DNA from: Arthrobacter sp. P2b
GTDB taxonomy: Bacteria > Actinomycetota > Actinomycetes > Actinomycetales > Micrococcaceae
Direction of reading: 5' to 3'
Assembly: GCF_900168295.1 (NCBI RefSeq)
Contig: NZ_FVZL01000010.1
Location: 46,166 to 110,165, forward strand
DNA length: 64,000 bases
This document shows positions 28,762 through 38,877 of this stretch, one piece after another. A program made the translations under genes and the position numbers. Position 1 is the stretch's first letter; each line of letters begins with the position of its first letter. Below the pieces are notes generated by a model. The model was not told where the DNA came from. It ran no database searches and worked only from the letters and a program-made list of their open reading frames with translations.

Positions 28762-29302
28762 AGACGGCGGGCTGCAGCCCGGCCGCGATCCCGACAACAT
28801 TGATGCCCCGCAGGCAGCACTGAACAGAATGCGGGAGGCCGCCGCGGCGCGCGGCGAAATCCGCAGGAAGGCAGTGCGCCCGGGGTCCGCAAAAGCCAAA
28901 AACGGAATCCGGGACACCCGCGGCTTCAGCCAGTTCCACGCCACCGGCCGCGACCCCCTGGGACTGGGCAAAGTGGTGGGCCGGCTGGTAGCCGAACGCG
29001 GCTGGACATCACCTGTGGCCGTCGGCTCCGTCATGGCCGAATGGGCCACCCTGGTGGGACCGGAAATCTCAGCCCACTGCACTCCTGAAAGCTTTACGGC
29101 CACCACGCTCCACGTCCGCTGCGATTCAACCGCATGGGCAACCCAGCTCCGCCTGCTGAGTGCCAGCCTGCTCGAGAAATTCAGGGTGGAGCTCGGCGAC
29201 GGAGTGGTCACCAGCATCCAGGTGCTGGGCCCCTCGGCCCCGAGCTGGCGCAAAGGCGGCCGGACCGTCAATGGCCGCGGCCCCCGGGATACCTACGGCT
29301 AG
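28745..29302 (+). CDS. DUF721 family protein
   Basis: 185 residues from ATG 28745 with GGGAGG upstream, starting inside recF. The N-terminal 60 residues are charged and disordered. The C-terminal domain includes WATLVGPEISAHCTPESF and LHVRCDSTAWATQLRLL, typical DUF721 (DciA-related) sequence. DciA in other bacteria loads the replicative helicase; the actinobacterial recF-linked proteins are relatives, and a role in helicase loading is plausible but inferred. It is part of the dnaN-recF-gyrB module. Confidence 0.88.
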   Translation: MVRDSEDGGLQPGRDPDNIDAPQAALNRMREAAAARGEIRRKAVRPGSAKAKNGIRDTRGFSQFHATGRDPLGLGKVVGRLVAERGWTSPVAVGSVMAEWATLVGPEISAHCTPESFTATTLHVRCDSTAWATQLRLLSASLLEKFRVELGDGVVTSIQVLGPSAPSWRKGGRTVNGRGPRDTYG

Positions 29303-29681
29303 GTTCGCTGCCGACTCTTGAAAATACCCCCAACGGCGTGTAGAGCGCTGAAAGGGCCCGAGGGTGTATAGGCACCCGGAGGCCGTCCTTCTGGGGCGCC
29401 CTAGGCGCGGTCAACGGCCTCACACAGCCACGTTGCCGCCGGTCCACACCCCTGGAATGCGGGGTTATGGCCTGTTTCGCGGTAGAATCGTTGCAGATAA
29501 CTGGGCGCGGGTGAAACGTTGACTGAGTCCGTTCTCCGTGCGCATCCGGCACACGGAGTGCGGGCCCCCAACCGTCAGCAAGTCACCGGCGCCATAAGTT
29601 TGTGCCTGTTGGCGGGTGACTTTTCCGGACGGAAGGGAAACCGGCCGGCCATCATCGAGAACAGAGGAGTCGACAGCGCCT
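29303..29681. promoter_or_regulatory. gyrB upstream region
   Basis: 379 bp without a gene. A -10-like TAGAAT lies at 29483-29488. A hairpin with arms CTCCGTG and CACGGAG spans about 29533-29558. AGAGGAG lies about 12 nt before the gyrB GTG. The region 29330-29460 has no feature I can name. Gyrase promoters are often supercoiling-sensitive, but nothing here proves it. Confidence 0.45.
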
Positions 29682-31769
29682 GTGGCTAACGACAATACAG
29701 ATATTCTGGCAGTTGAACCCGCAGTCGAGGATGCCCGTACCCCAGACACCCCGGCGGAATCCGCGAAGCCGCGCGAGTACGGCGCCAGCGACATCACTGT
29801 CCTTGAAGGCCTCGAAGCAGTCCGGAAGCGACCGGGCATGTACATCGGTTCCACCGGACCGCGCGGGCTCCACCACCTGGTGTACGAAGTGGTGGACAAC
29901 TCCGTCGATGAGGCCCTGGCCGGGTACTGCACCCACATCGAAATCGTCCTGCAGGCCGACGGCGGCGTCAAAGTCGTGGACGACGGCCGCGGCATCCCCG
30001 TGGACATGCACCCCACAGAGCACAAGCCCACCGTCGAAGTGGTCATGACCATCCTGCACGCCGGCGGCAAGTTCGGCGGCGCGGGCTACGCGGTTTCCGG
30101 CGGCCTGCACGGCGTGGGCATCTCGGTGGTCAACGCGCTGTCCAGCCGCGTGGACACCGAGGTCCGCCGCCAGGGCCACGTCTGGCGCATGTCCTTCGCT
30201 GACGGCGGCAAGCCCCAGGGCAGCCTGGTCAAGGGCGAAGAGACCGACCGCACCGGCACCACTCAGACCTTCTACCCGGACCCGGCAATCTTCGAAACCA
30301 CCGAGTTCGACTTTGAGACCCTCCGCGCGCGGTTCCAGCAAATGGCCTTCCTCAACAAGGGCCTGCGCATCACTCTGACGGACGAACGCGCACCCGCCAA
30401 GGATGACGCCGACGCCGACCTTGACCTGGACGCGATCGCCACCGAAGGCGAGGTCAGCGCGGAGCACCGCACCGTGGTGTACCAGTACGACGAAGGCCTC
30501 CTGGACTACGTCAAGCACCTGAACTCCGGCAAGAAGGTGGACGTTGTCCACGAGGACGTCATCGCCTTCGAAACCGAGGACAAGGAACGCCGGATCGCCC
30601 TGGAAATGGCGATGCAGTGGACCAACGCCTACTCCGAGAGCGTCCACACCTACGCCAACACGATCAACACCCACGAGGGCGGAACCCACGAAGAGGGCTT
30701 CCGCGCTGCCATGACCTCCCTGATCAACCGCTATGCGCGGGAAAAGGGGATCATCAAGGAAAAAGACGACAACCTCACCGGTGACGACATCCGTGAAGGC
30801 CTGACCGCCGTCATCTCCGTCAAGCTGTCCGAGCCCCAGTTCGAGGGCCAGACCAAGACCAAGCTCGGCAACTCCGAGGTCAAGGGCTTCGTCCAGCGCG
30901 TGGTCACTGACGGCCTCGGCGACTGGCTGGAACGCAACCCGGGCCCGGCCCGCGATGTCATCCGTAAGGCAATTTCCGCAGCCCAGGCGCGGATGGCGGC
31001 CCGCAAGGCACGGGACAACGCCCGCCGGAAGAGCCCCCTGGAATCCTTCGGCATGCCCGGCAAGCTCTCCGACTGCTCCTCGAAGGACCCGGAGAAGTGC
31101 GAGGTCTACATCGTGGAGGGTGACTCCGCGGGCGGATCCGCCAAGCGCGGCCGCAACCCGGAAACCCAGGCCATCCTGCCCCTCCGCGGCAAAATCCTGA
31201 ACGTGGAGCGCGCACGCCTGGACAAGGCCCTGGGCAATGCCGAGGTCCAGTCCATGATCACCGCTTTCGGCACGGGCATCGGCGAAGACTTCGACCTTTC
31301 GAAGCTGCGGTACCACAAGATCGTCCTGATGGCCGATGCCGATGTGGACGGCCAGCACATCACCACCCTGCTGATGACCCTGCTGTTCCGCTACATGCGG
31401 CCCCTCATCGAAAACGGCTACGTCTACCTGGCGCAGCCCCCGCTGTACCGGATCAAGTGGTCCAATGCGGCCCACGACTACGTCTACAGCGACCGGGAAC
31501 GCGACGCCAAGCTGGTGGCCGGCCAGGCCGCAGGACGCAGGATTCCCAAGGACAACGGCATCCAGCGCTACAAGGGTCTTGGCGAGATGGACTACACCGA
31601 GCTGTGGGACACCACCATGGATCCGGACAACCGGACGCTGCTGCAGGTCACCATGGACGACGCCCTCGCCGCTGACCAGATTTTCTCTGTCCTCATGGGC
31701 GAAGACGTGGAATCACGCCGCAACTTCATCCAGCAGAACGCCAAGGACGTCCGGTTCCTGGATATCTAG
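29682..31769 (+). CDS. gyrB: DNA gyrase subunit B
   Basis: 695 residues from GTG 29682; a longer in-frame GTG at 29616 is less likely because AGAGGAG sits just upstream of 29682. GHKL ATPase motifs [13 protein letters not shown] and [13 protein letters not shown] are near residues 70-110. The transducer domain follows, then Toprim [15 protein letters not shown] and [11 protein letters not shown]. The C-terminus ends VRFLDI. It forms the A2B2 gyrase with GyrA and introduces negative supercoils, the target of novobiocin-type drugs. Confidence 0.97.
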   Translation: MANDNTDILAVEPAVEDARTPDTPAESAKPREYGASDITVLEGLEAVRKRPGMYIGSTGPRGLHHLVYEVVDNSVDEALAGYCTHIEIVLQADGGVKVVDDGRGIPVDMHPTEHKPTVEVVMTILHAGGKFGGAGYAVSGGLHGVGISVVNALSSRVDTEVRRQGHVWRMSFADGGKPQGSLVKGEETDRTGTTQTFYPDPAIFETTEFDFETLRARFQQMAFLNKGLRITLTDERAPAKDDADADLDLDAIATEGEVSAEHRTVVYQYDEGLLDYVKHLNSGKKVDVVHEDVIAFETEDKERRIALEMAMQWTNAYSESVHTYANTINTHEGGTHEEGFRAAMTSLINRYAREKGIIKEKDDNLTGDDIREGLTAVISVKLSEPQFEGQTKTKLGNSEVKGFVQRVVTDGLGDWLERNPGPARDVIRKAISAAQARMAARKARDNARRKSPLESFGMPGKLSDCSSKDPEKCEVYIVEGDSAGGSAKRGRNPETQAILPLRGKILNVERARLDKALGNAEVQSMITAFGTGIGEDFDLSKLRYHKIVLMADADVDGQHITTLLMTLLFRYMRPLIENGYVYLAQPPLYRIKWSNAAHDYVYSDRERDAKLVAGQAAGRRIPKDNGIQRYKGLGEMDYTELWDTTMDPDNRTLLQVTMDDALAADQIFSVLMGEDVESRRNFIQQNAKDVRFLDI

Positions 31770-31824
31770 AGCGCCGCTCCTAAATATTCAGAATCTGACA
31801 TATACCTGAAACGGAAATAAATAA

Positions 31825-34503
31825 ATGAGCGACGAAACACCCGAGACCCCGGCATCAGACGCCGGGACCCCGGACACCGTTCTTGAAGGCGACGTGCTGA
31901 TTGACCGTGTGGAGCAGGTGGACCTGCAGACGGAAATGCAGCGGTCGTACCTGGACTACGCCATGGCCGTCATCGTGGGCCGTGCCCTCCCCGACGTCCG
32001 TGACGGACTCAAGCCCGTCCACCGACGCGTTCTCTACGCGATGTTCGACGGGGGCTACCGCCCCGACCGTTCCTTCAACAAGTGCGCCCGCGTGGTGGGC
32101 GAAGTCATGGGCCAGTACCACCCCCACGGCGACACCGCGATCTATGACGCCCTGGTCCGCCTGATCCAGGACTGGACCATGCGCTACCCGCTGGCACTCG
32201 GCCAGGGAAACTTCGGTTCCCCCGGCAACGACGGCGCTGCCGCACCGCGTTACACCGAAACCAAGATGGCGCCGCTGGCCATGGAGATGGTCCGGGACAT
32301 CGACGAGGAGACCGTCGACTTCCAGGACAACTACGACGGCAAAAACCAGGAACCCACCATCCTTCCGGCCCGGTTCCCCAACCTGCTGGTCAACGGGTCC
32401 TCCGGCATCGCCGTCGGCATGGCCACCAACATCCCGCCCCACAACCTCCGCGAAGTGGCTGACGGCGTGCAGTGGTACCTGGCCAACCCGGGCGCCAGCC
32501 GCGAGGAACTGCTCGAAGAACTCCTGCTGCGGGTCAAGGGCCCCGATTTCCCCACCGGCGCCACCATCCTGGGCCACAAGGGCATCGAGGACGCCTACCG
32601 TACCGGCCGCGGTTCCGTCACCATGCGTGCAGTCGTCAACGTTGAGGAACTGCAGGGCCGCACCTGCCTGGTGGTTACCGAGCTTCCGTACCAGGCCAAC
32701 CCGGACAACCTGGCCATCAAGATCGCCGAACTGGTCAAGGACGGCAAGATCCAGGGCATCGCCGACCTTCGCGATGAAACGTCGGGCCGCACCGGCCAGC
32801 GGCTGGTCATCGTCCTCAAGCGCGACGCCGTGCCCAAGGTTGTCCTGAACAACCTCTACAAGCACACTGAACTGCAGAGCAACTTCTCCGCCAACATGCT
32901 GGCCATTGTTGACGGCGTGCCGCGCACCCTGAGCCTGGATGCCTTCATCCGGCACTGGGTGACGCACCAGATGGACGTCATTGCCCGGCGCACCCGCTAC
33001 CGCCTGCGCAAGGCGGAAGAAGAAGCGCATATCCTTCGGGCGCTGCTCAAGGCCCTGGACATGCTGGACGAGGTCATCGCCCTCATCCGCGCGTCGAACA
33101 CCACCGAAGCAGCACGCGACGGACTCATGGAGCTCCTGGACATCGACGAACTGCAGGCCCGAGCCATCCTGGACATGCAGCTGCGCCGCCTCGCCGCCCT
33201 GGAACGCCAGAAGATCCAGGACCGGCACGCCGAACTCGAGGCACTGATCGCCGAGTACAACGCGATCTTGGGCTCCGAGCAGCGGCAGCGCGAGATCATC
33301 AGCACCGAACTTGGCGAGATCGTGGACAAGCACGGCGATGACCGGCGCACCAGGATCCTCATGGGCTACGACGGCGACATGTCCATGGAAGACCTCATCC
33401 CCGAAGAGGAGATGGTGGTCACTATCACCCGCGGCGGCTACGTCAAGCGCACGCGGAGCGACAACTACCGCTCCCAGCAGCGCGGCGGCAAGGGCATCAA
33501 GGGTGCCCAGCTCCGCGGTGACGACGTGGTGGAACACTTCTTCGTCACCACCACCCACCACTGGCTCCTGTTCTTCACCAACCTCGGCCGGGTGTACCGT
33601 GCCAAAGCCTATGAGCTGATGGAAGCCGGCCGGGACGCCAAGGGCCAGCATGTGGCCAACCTGATGGCGTTCCAGCCCGACGAACACATTGCCCAGGTCC
33701 TGGACCTGAAGGACTACCAGCAGGCACCATACCTGGTCCTCGCCACCAAGCGCGGCCTGGTCAAGAAGACGCGGCTTGAGGATTACGACACCAACCGTTC
33801 CGCCGGCGTGATCGCCATCAACCTCCGCGACGGCGACGAACTGGTCTCGGCGCAGCTGGTGTCCGAAACCGACGATTTGCTGCTGGTGTCACGCAAGGGC
33901 CAGTCCATCCGCTTCACTGCCACCGAGGACGCGCTCCGGCCCATGGGCCGCGCCACGTCCGGTGTCACCGGCATGAAGTTCCGCGAAGACGACGAGCTGC
34001 TCGCCGCCAACGTGGTCACAGACGGTTCCTACGTGTTCATCGTGACCGAGGGCGGCTACGCCAAGCGCACCGCAGTGGAGGAATACCGCCTCCAGGGCCG
34101 CGGCGGCCTGGGCATCAAGGTGGCCAAGCTTGCCGAGGAACGCGGCGACCTGGTGGGGGCGCTCATCGTCCAGGAGGAAGATGAAGTGCTGGTGGTCATG
34201 GAAGGCGGCAAGGTTGTGCGGTCCTCGGTGGCCGGCGTGCCTGCCAAGGGGCGCGACACCATGGGCGTCATCTTCGCGAAGCCGGACAAGAACGACCGGA
34301 TCATCGAAGTGGCACGGAACAGCGAACGGGGTCTTGAGGGCGAGGAATCGCTGGAGGATGACGTAACGTTGGCTGAAGATGGCGGGACCCCCGGGGAATC
34401 CGCCGCGCCAGCAATGGCAGAAGAATCACCGGCCGTTGAGTCAGAGGACGCCTCGGGCGACGCTGAGCCGAACGAAGACAACACGGAGGTAACGAGTGAG
34501 TAA
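31825..34503 (+). CDS. gyrA: DNA gyrase subunit A
   Basis: 892 residues. The catalytic Tyr lies in [11 protein letters not shown] (about residue 139), and the quinolone-determining segment [13 protein letters not shown] is at about 94-106 with Asp rather than Ser after Gly (GDTAIYD). The C-terminal beta-pinwheel begins with the GyrA box [10 protein letters not shown]. The last 60 residues form a Glu/Ala-rich acidic tail. It cleaves and rejoins DNA during supercoiling. It is 55 bp after gyrB, with an 8-bp overlap with the DUF3566 gene. Confidence 0.97.
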   Translation: MSDETPETPASDAGTPDTVLEGDVLIDRVEQVDLQTEMQRSYLDYAMAVIVGRALPDVRDGLKPVHRRVLYAMFDGGYRPDRSFNKCARVVGEVMGQYHPHGDTAIYDALVRLIQDWTMRYPLALGQGNFGSPGNDGAAAPRYTETKMAPLAMEMVRDIDEETVDFQDNYDGKNQEPTILPARFPNLLVNGSSGIAVGMATNIPPHNLREVADGVQWYLANPGASREELLEELLLRVKGPDFPTGATILGHKGIEDAYRTGRGSVTMRAVVNVEELQGRTCLVVTELPYQANPDNLAIKIAELVKDGKIQGIADLRDETSGRTGQRLVIVLKRDAVPKVVLNNLYKHTELQSNFSANMLAIVDGVPRTLSLDAFIRHWVTHQMDVIARRTRYRLRKAEEEAHILRALLKALDMLDEVIALIRASNTTEAARDGLMELLDIDELQARAILDMQLRRLAALERQKIQDRHAELEALIAEYNAILGSEQRQREIISTELGEIVDKHGDDRRTRILMGYDGDMSMEDLIPEEEMVVTITRGGYVKRTRSDNYRSQQRGGKGIKGAQLRGDDVVEHFFVTTTHHWLLFFTNLGRVYRAKAYELMEAGRDAKGQHVANLMAFQPDEHIAQVLDLKDYQQAPYLVLATKRGLVKKTRLEDYDTNRSAGVIAINLRDGDELVSAQLVSETDDLLLVSRKGQSIRFTATEDALRPMGRATSGVTGMKFREDDELLAANVVTDGSYVFIVTEGGYAKRTAVEEYRLQGRGGLGIKVAKLAEERGDLVGALIVQEEDEVLVVMEGGKVVRSSVAGVPAKGRDTMGVIFAKPDKNDRIIEVARNSERGLEGEESLEDDVTLAEDGGTPGESAAPAMAEESPAVESEDASGDAEPNEDNTEVTSE

Positions 34504-35134
34504 TTCCGACTCATTTCCCAAGCCGAACAGTACTGTTCCCGACGGAAACCGGCCCTCGGCGGCGCCCCGCGTGAACGCGCCCGTTCGTCCGCAGCAGCGG
34601 CCGGCAGCGCCTGCCGGTGCTCCGGGCCAGCGTCCGGCCGTCCCCGGCCAGCGTCCCGTCCAGGGCCCGCAGGGCCAGCCCGGCCAGCGGCCGGCGCAGG
34701 GCCCCCGTCCTGCCGCTGTGGCTCCCGGGCAGGGAACGCCGGGGCTGGTCAAGCCGGCGCCAAAGGCAAAAGTCCGGCGTGCCCGGCTGCTGGTCAGCAG
34801 GGTTGACCCCTGGTCCGTCCTGAAAATGGCGTTCCTGCTGTCCGTGGCTTTGGGAATCGTCACAGTGGTGGCTGCCATCGTCCTGTGGACCGTCCTTGAC
34901 CTCACCGGCATCTTCGACCAGGTGGACAGCCTGCTCGGCACGCTGGCCGGCTCCGAAGGCGGCGGCTTCGAACTGAAGAAGGTCGCATCCCTGGGACAGG
35001 TGGCTTCATTCGCCACCATCATCGCCGTGGTGAACGTGGTCCTCCTGACGGCGCTGTCCATGCTGTCGGCCGTGCTGTACAACATCTCCGCCACCCTTGT
35101 GGGCGGCATCGGCGTTACCCTCACCGACGATTAG
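34496..35134 (+). CDS. DUF3566 membrane protein
   Basis: 212 residues from GTG 34496 with CGGAGGT upstream, starting inside gyrA. Residues 1-85 are a Pro/Gln/Ala-rich cytoplasmic region with repeated GQRPA-type segments. The DUF3566 domain (about 95-212) starts [23 protein letters not shown] and has two membrane helices (about 115-140 and 168-200). The family sits after gyrA in most actinobacteria; a role in cell-envelope growth has been suggested in mycobacteria. Function is otherwise unknown. Confidence 0.88.
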   Translation: MSNSDSFPKPNSTVPDGNRPSAAPRVNAPVRPQQRPAAPAGAPGQRPAVPGQRPVQGPQGQPGQRPAQGPRPAAVAPGQGTPGLVKPAPKAKVRRARLLVSRVDPWSVLKMAFLLSVALGIVTVVAAIVLWTVLDLTGIFDQVDSLLGTLAGSEGGGFELKKVASLGQVASFATIIAVVNVVLLTALSMLSAVLYNISATLVGGIGVTLTDD

Positions 35135-35176
35135 GACCCCGTTTCCGACGGCTTCAGGCCGGCGGAAAGGCCCGAT

Positions 35177-35206
35177 TTGAGATCGGGCCGGGATGTGCTG
35201 TAAAGT
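35177..35206 (+). promoter_or_regulatory. Promoter of tRNA-Ile
   Basis: TTGAGA (35177-35182), 18 bp, TAAAGT (35201-35206), ending 25 bp before the tRNA. This is close to the vegetative consensus. Confidence 0.65.
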
Positions 35207-35231
35207 CATGTCTCGGCCCGATGAGGCATCG

Positions 35232-35305
35232 GGGCGTATAGCTCAGGCGGTTAGAGCGCTTCGCTGATAACGAAGAGGTCCCAGGTTCAAGTCCTGGTAC
35301 GCCCA
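35232..35305 (+). tRNA. tRNA-Ile (GAT)
   Basis: 74 nt. Acceptor GGGCGTA pairs with TACGCCC. The D-loop has TAGCTCAGGCGGTTAGAGC, the anticodon stem-loop has CTGATAAC with GAT, and the T-loop has GGTTCAAGTCC. CCA is not encoded. Confidence 0.97.
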
Positions 35306-35375
35306 CGGAACCTGTGCAGGTTCAAGTGGAGGTTTGGTTCGGGGTAACCCGCAGCCGGGCCGGAACGGGGAGCAT

Positions 35376-35492
35376 GTGAAGAAGTTGCTGGTACTTGCAG
35401 CTGCAATCGCAGGCGTCCTGGTCTACCGGAAAGCACAGGAATCCGAAGCCCGGAAAGATGTCTGGAGCAAGTCAACCGATACGGTGGACTAG
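35376..35492 (+). CDS. DLW-39 family protein
   Basis: 38 residues, GTG start with GGGG upstream. MKKLLVLAAAIAGVLVYRK forms a membrane helix and is followed by a charged tail with KDVWSKSTD. This matches the actinobacterial DLW-39 family, named for an Asp-Leu-Trp motif and 39-residue length; here the motif reads DVW. The family always lies near gyrA and tRNA-Ile/Ala. Function is unknown. It sits between tRNA-Ile and tRNA-Ala. Confidence 0.85.
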   Translation: MKKLLVLAAAIAGVLVYRKAQESEARKDVWSKSTDTVD

Positions 35493-35564
35493 CCTGGACG
35501 CCCGGCCCGGGAGCTGGTCAAAGGCTCTCCGGTTCTAGGGTATGATTGACGGGTTGCTTCTTAT

Positions 35565-35640
35565 GGGGGCATGGCGCAATTGGTAGCGCACCTGCTTTGC
35601 AAGCAGGGGGTTCGGGGTTCGAGTCCCCGTGCCTCCACCA
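35565..35640 (+). tRNA. tRNA-Ala (TGC)
   Basis: 76 nt including an encoded CCA. Acceptor GGGGGCA pairs with TGCCTCC (one G-T pair). The anticodon loop CTTTGCAAG contains TGC, and the T-loop is GTTCGAGTCC. A -10-like TATGAT lies at 35541-35546. Confidence 0.97.
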
Positions 35641-35644
35641 TAGG

Positions 35645-35687
35645 AAAGTCCCGGTCAGCGGAAACGCTGGCCGGGACTTTTGTTTTG
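35645..35687 (+). terminator. Terminator after tRNA-Ala
   Basis: A long stem (AAAGTCCCGGTCAGCG with its complement, one G-T pair) and a GAAA loop are followed by TTGTTTT. Confidence 0.92.
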
Positions 35688-35705
35688 CCCCGCAGGTACC
35701 GACAT

Positions 35706-35711
35706 TAGGGT
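35706..35711 (+). promoter_or_regulatory. -10 element for a leaderless EamA transporter mRNA
   Basis: TAGGGT lies 6 nt before the GTG at 35718, with no Shine-Dalgarno sequence between. Confidence 0.5.
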
Positions 35712-35717
35712 TGGACA

Positions 35718-36659
35718 GTGAACCTCTTACTCGCGGCCCTGGGTGTCCTGGGTGTTGCCTCTTCCGGCCCGCTGATTGCGGCCACCCTGGGTGCCACCAG
35801 CGTCAGTGCCCTGGCCATCGCCTTCTGGCGGAATGCCATCGGAGCGGCCGTTATGGCCACCCCCACCCTTGTCCGTGAACCCGGCCAGTTCGGCAGGGTC
35901 ACCCGCCGCGAGTTCCGCTGGTCGCTGCTGGCCGCCGTCGCACTGGCCCTTCACTTCGCCTGCTTCATCACCTCACTGCAACTGACGTCCGTTGCCGCGG
36001 CCACCGCGCTGGTCTGCCTGCAGTCAGCCTGGATTGCCGTCTTCCAGCTGTTCCGCGGCATCCGCCACCGCTGGCAGGTGATGGCGGGGCTCAGCATCGC
36101 CTTCGCGGGAGTCGTGGCCATCACAGGGTTCGACATGGGCTCGTCCCCGGACGCGCTGCTGGGTGACCTCCTCGCCGTGGCCGGCGGAGCGCTTGCCGGC
36201 CTCTACACCCTGGCAGGGGGCAAGGCCCGGCAGAGCATGACCACGGGGACGTACACAACCCTGTGCTACGGGATGTGCGCTGCCTTGGTGGCACTGATGG
36301 CAGTGCTGGCAGGCCAGCCGCTGGCGGGCTTCGAGGCGGCGGGATGGCTGGGAATCCTTGCCATCACCGTGTGCGCGCAACTGGTGGGCCATACTGCTTT
36401 CAACCACCTGCTGGCCACCATGAGCCCGCTCCTGGTCTCGATGATCATCCTCCTCGAGATTCCGGGCGCCGCCCTGCTGGCGGCCGTCTTCCTCGGCGAG
36501 ACGCTTCCCGCCGGCACCTATGCCGGGCTCGGCCTCATCCTTGCGGGACTAGCCGTCGTCGTCCTCGGACAGAGGCCCGGGAGGGCAGGGCGGCGGAACA
36601 GGGCACCCGGGGACGAACCGCCGTCGGACCGTCCCTTGGCGGAGCTGGGCACCGACTAG
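35718..36659 (+). CDS. EamA/DMT family transporter
   Basis: 313 residues with ten predicted membrane helices in two five-helix EamA repeats (about 1-135 and 145-285). The first repeat has SALAIAFWRNAIGA and the second has PLLVSMIILLEIPGAALLA, both typical of drug/metabolite exporters. The last 30 residues are a cytoplasmic Arg/Pro-rich tail. Substrate is unknown. The 3' end of the gene is part of a 15-bp tandem repeat that contains the stop codon. Confidence 0.88.
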   Translation: MNLLLAALGVLGVASSGPLIAATLGATSVSALAIAFWRNAIGAAVMATPTLVREPGQFGRVTRREFRWSLLAAVALALHFACFITSLQLTSVAAATALVCLQSAWIAVFQLFRGIRHRWQVMAGLSIAFAGVVAITGFDMGSSPDALLGDLLAVAGGALAGLYTLAGGKARQSMTTGTYTTLCYGMCAALVALMAVLAGQPLAGFEAAGWLGILAITVCAQLVGHTAFNHLLATMSPLLVSMIILLEIPGAALLAAVFLGETLPAGTYAGLGLILAGLAVVVLGQRPGRAGRRNRAPGDEPPSDRPLAELGTD

Positions 36660-36704
36660 CTGGGCACCCACTAGCTAGGCACCCACTAGCTAGGCACCGA
36701 CCAG
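36645..36704 (+). repeat. 15-bp tandem repeat, four copies, spanning the EamA stop
   Basis: Units CTGGGCACCGACTAG, CTGGGCACCCACTAG, CTAGGCACCCACTAG and CTAGGCACCGACCAG follow without gaps. The first unit supplies the final codons and TAG stop of the transporter; the others are untranslated. The repeat probably arose by slippage. Confidence 0.9.
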
Positions 36705-36747
36705 CAGCGCGCGGAAGGATCAGGCCCGGGCCCGGGCAGAGGGGCGG

Positions 36748-37623
36748 CTACTGGCCGCCGCGGCGGACCGGCTGTGCTGTATTGACGGTGTGGATTGCCC
36801 GCAGGATCTTGGCCGGGAAATACACCGAGAAGAAGACCACCATGGGAGCCTTCAGCGCCATCTTCTTGACGTTGTGCGCCTTGTAGGTGCGGTCGAACCG
36901 CGTCACGTAGTAGCGGTAGTCGCGGGGTGAGTCCTCCAGCCGCCGCGCGGACATCCCGGAGACCATCTGCGGGCAGTACTGGATCTTGAGTTCGTGGTCG
37001 GCCAGGTGCAGGGACAAATCGATGTCCTCGTGCATCTCGTCCCGCTCATCGCGGCAGGTCTCAGCCCGAATGGTTGCCCAGGCGGAGGCGCGCAAGGCCA
37101 TGTTTGACCCGAACAGGAAGTGGTACTGGTGCTTGGCCAGCTTCAGCATCAGCTGGCGCATCTTGTCGTCGGCCTTGAGCCCGAAGCGGCGCATGGGCAT
37201 GTCGTAGTAGACCACCGGGCCGGTGGCTGCCTGGACCGAGGAATCGAGGAACGCCCGCTGCACCTGCTCCACCCAGTCGGGCTCCAGCACCGAATCAGCA
37301 TCGATGCGGCCCAGGACGTCACCCGTTGCGTTGTCCAGGCCGAAATTGCGGGTGGGAATCAGTCCCTGTTCCCGGTCCTGGCTCAGCAGGATAAGGGGGC
37401 TTTCCGGATACTCAAGCTGCATTTGCCGCACGATGTCAGCTGTGCGGTCTTTGGAAAGGTTGTCCACCACGATGATTTCGTGGGCGGGGACGGACTGGTA
37501 GATGGCAGCTATAAGGCACTGCCGGATGACGCTCTCCTCGTTGTACGCCGGGATAACGATGGACACACGGGGCAGCTCGGCTGCGTCGTTCAAGGCATCC
37601 CCAAGGGATTGATCGGCTGACAT
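36748..37623 (-). CDS. Family 2 glycosyltransferase
   Basis: 291 residues from ATG 37623. It starts with the GT-A fold VSIVIPAYNEES and then has VVDNLSKDRT and the metal-binding RIDADSVLEPDW (DxD). RDERDEMHEDIDLSLHL resembles the ED acceptor-site motif. There is one hydrophobic segment near the C-terminus (APMVVFFSVYFPAKIL). It transfers a nucleotide-sugar; acceptor unknown. A TAGATT -10 element lies 7 nt before ATG 37623, suggesting a leaderless mRNA and supporting this start over longer in-frame versions. Confidence 0.85.
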   Translation of the reverse strand: MSADQSLGDALNDAAELPRVSIVIPAYNEESVIRQCLIAAIYQSVPAHEIIVVDNLSKDRTADIVRQMQLEYPESPLILLSQDREQGLIPTRNFGLDNATGDVLGRIDADSVLEPDWVEQVQRAFLDSSVQAATGPVVYYDMPMRRFGLKADDKMRQLMLKLAKHQYHFLFGSNMALRASAWATIRAETCRDERDEMHEDIDLSLHLADHELKIQYCPQMVSGMSARRLEDSPRDYRYYVTRFDRTYKAHNVKKMALKAPMVVFFSVYFPAKILRAIHTVNTAQPVRRGGQ

Positions 37624-37630
37624 CACCTCA

Positions 37631-37636
37631 AATCTA
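37631..37636 (-). promoter_or_regulatory. -10 element for a leaderless glycosyltransferase mRNA
   Basis: On the minus strand TAGATT precedes ATG 37623 by 7 nt. The only purine-rich motif overlaps the spacer and is too close to act as a ribosome binding site. Confidence 0.5.
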
Positions 37637-37708
37637 GCACCGCCCGGCAGTCCTGCCCGGAAGGGGAAGCAGGACATCGGATGAAGATTAGGAGTCCCGG
37701 AGACAGCA

Positions 37709-37737
37709 GAAGGGGCCCCGTGCAACGGGACCCCTTC
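37709..37737 (-). terminator. Hairpin after the helical-repeat protein gene
   Basis: GAAGGGG-C-CCCG pairs with CGGG-A-CCCCTTC around a 5-nt loop (one internal mismatch), 15 bp after the stop codon on the minus strand. The T run is weak. Confidence 0.6.
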
Positions 37738-37751
37738 CGGTGATGCTGTGA

Positions 37752-38723
37752 CTAAGCCTGGGTGCTGCCCTTGTCTGCGTTGCTCCTGGTGGCCGACTTG
37801 GCGTCGGCGGCAACCGTGGCAGTGCTGTCGGAAACATCCTCGGCCACGTGCTTGGCCTTGTCGGCAGCGTCCTCGGCCTTTTCCTTGGCGGCGTCCGCAG
37901 CCCCGGAGGTCTTGTCCGCACCGGCGGCTGCGAAGGACGCGGTGGCGTCTGCCACCTTGTCCGAGGCGTCCAGGGCGGTTTCCTTGACGTCATTGACCGT
38001 CGTTGCGGGGACCGGAGCCGGCGTGGACGTGACGGGCGACGGGGTCTTCCAGGGGTCCTCGACCGGCTTGGAGGCCTTCCAGGCCGCAACGCCAGCAGCG
38101 ACCGCTGCGGCAATGACGCCAAAGACCAGCCAGCCGCGCTGCTTCTTGGGCGGCTCCGGCTGTGCCAGCTGGATGCCGACGGTACGTCCGGCTCCGGTGG
38201 CGGCCGCCTTCAGCTGGCTGCCCGTGGCCTGGGCCTGCTCCTGGATGATGTGGACGATTCCCACGTCACCAAGCTTCTGCGCGACGGCGTCAACGCGGGC
38301 CGGGGTGTTCTCCAGGGTGCGGTGCACGGCCTCGGAAGCGTGGCCGATCTGGTCCGACAGCCGGGGCAGGTACTCCACGACGACGCGGTCGCGGGCGCTC
38401 AGGACCACCGGGGTGGCCTTGTCCAGCGCTTCATGCAGCCGCGGGGAGGCGCCCTCCACGGCGTCATTGATCCTGGGGGCGAGCTGCGCCAGGCCGTCCT
38501 GGATGCGGGGAGTCACGGTGGCCACGCCGTCCGCCAGGTTGTGCGCCGCCGACTTCAGGCCTTCCTGGATCTTGGGAGATGCGGTGTCCAGGCTGTGCTG
38601 GAGGCGGGGAACAGCCCAGTCCACAGCTGCTTCCACTCGGGGGCCCGCCCAATCCTTGGCATTCTCAACGGCGCCAATGACTGACAGCTCAAGGTCACGG
38701 GCAATACGATCCGATTTCTTCAC
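37752..38723 (-). CDS. Helical-repeat membrane protein of unknown function
   Basis: 323 residues from GTG 38723 with GGGAGGT upstream. Residues 1-190 are a run of amphipathic helical repeats of 11-22 residues, each punctuated by P (SPKIQEGL, TPRIQDGL, APRINDAV, SPRLHEAL, TPVVLSARD), like apolipoprotein or LEA-type sequence. One membrane helix (WLVFGVIAAAVAAGVAAWKA, about 208-227) follows. The C-terminus is Ala/Asp/Lys-rich and again helical. There is no catalytic motif. It might coat membrane or cell-wall surfaces; this is speculation. Confidence 0.75.
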   Translation of the reverse strand: MKKSDRIARDLELSVIGAVENAKDWAGPRVEAAVDWAVPRLQHSLDTASPKIQEGLKSAAHNLADGVATVTPRIQDGLAQLAPRINDAVEGASPRLHEALDKATPVVLSARDRVVVEYLPRLSDQIGHASEAVHRTLENTPARVDAVAQKLGDVGIVHIIQEQAQATGSQLKAAATGAGRTVGIQLAQPEPPKKQRGWLVFGVIAAAVAAGVAAWKASKPVEDPWKTPSPVTSTPAPVPATTVNDVKETALDASDKVADATASFAAAGADKTSGAADAAKEKAEDAADKAKHVAEDVSDSTATVAADAKSATRSNADKGSTQA

Positions 38724-38877
38724 AACTACCTCCCGATTAATGTGACGGTTTGTGGTTAGCCTACGTGGCTTGGTCATCACCGGCTATTCACACGGCGGAT
38801 TTGAGGCAGATTTCACCCAGCGCGGAACTGTTGCCGAGGCCGCCTGCGCCCTTGGACGGCGTGGAAGAATGGGCCCT

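Noticed and set aside
29652..33687. Very long antisense open frames opposite gyrB and gyrA (over 600 codons each)
   Set aside because: They are the usual by-product of GC-rich codon bias on the opposite strand; the gyrase genes explain the DNA.
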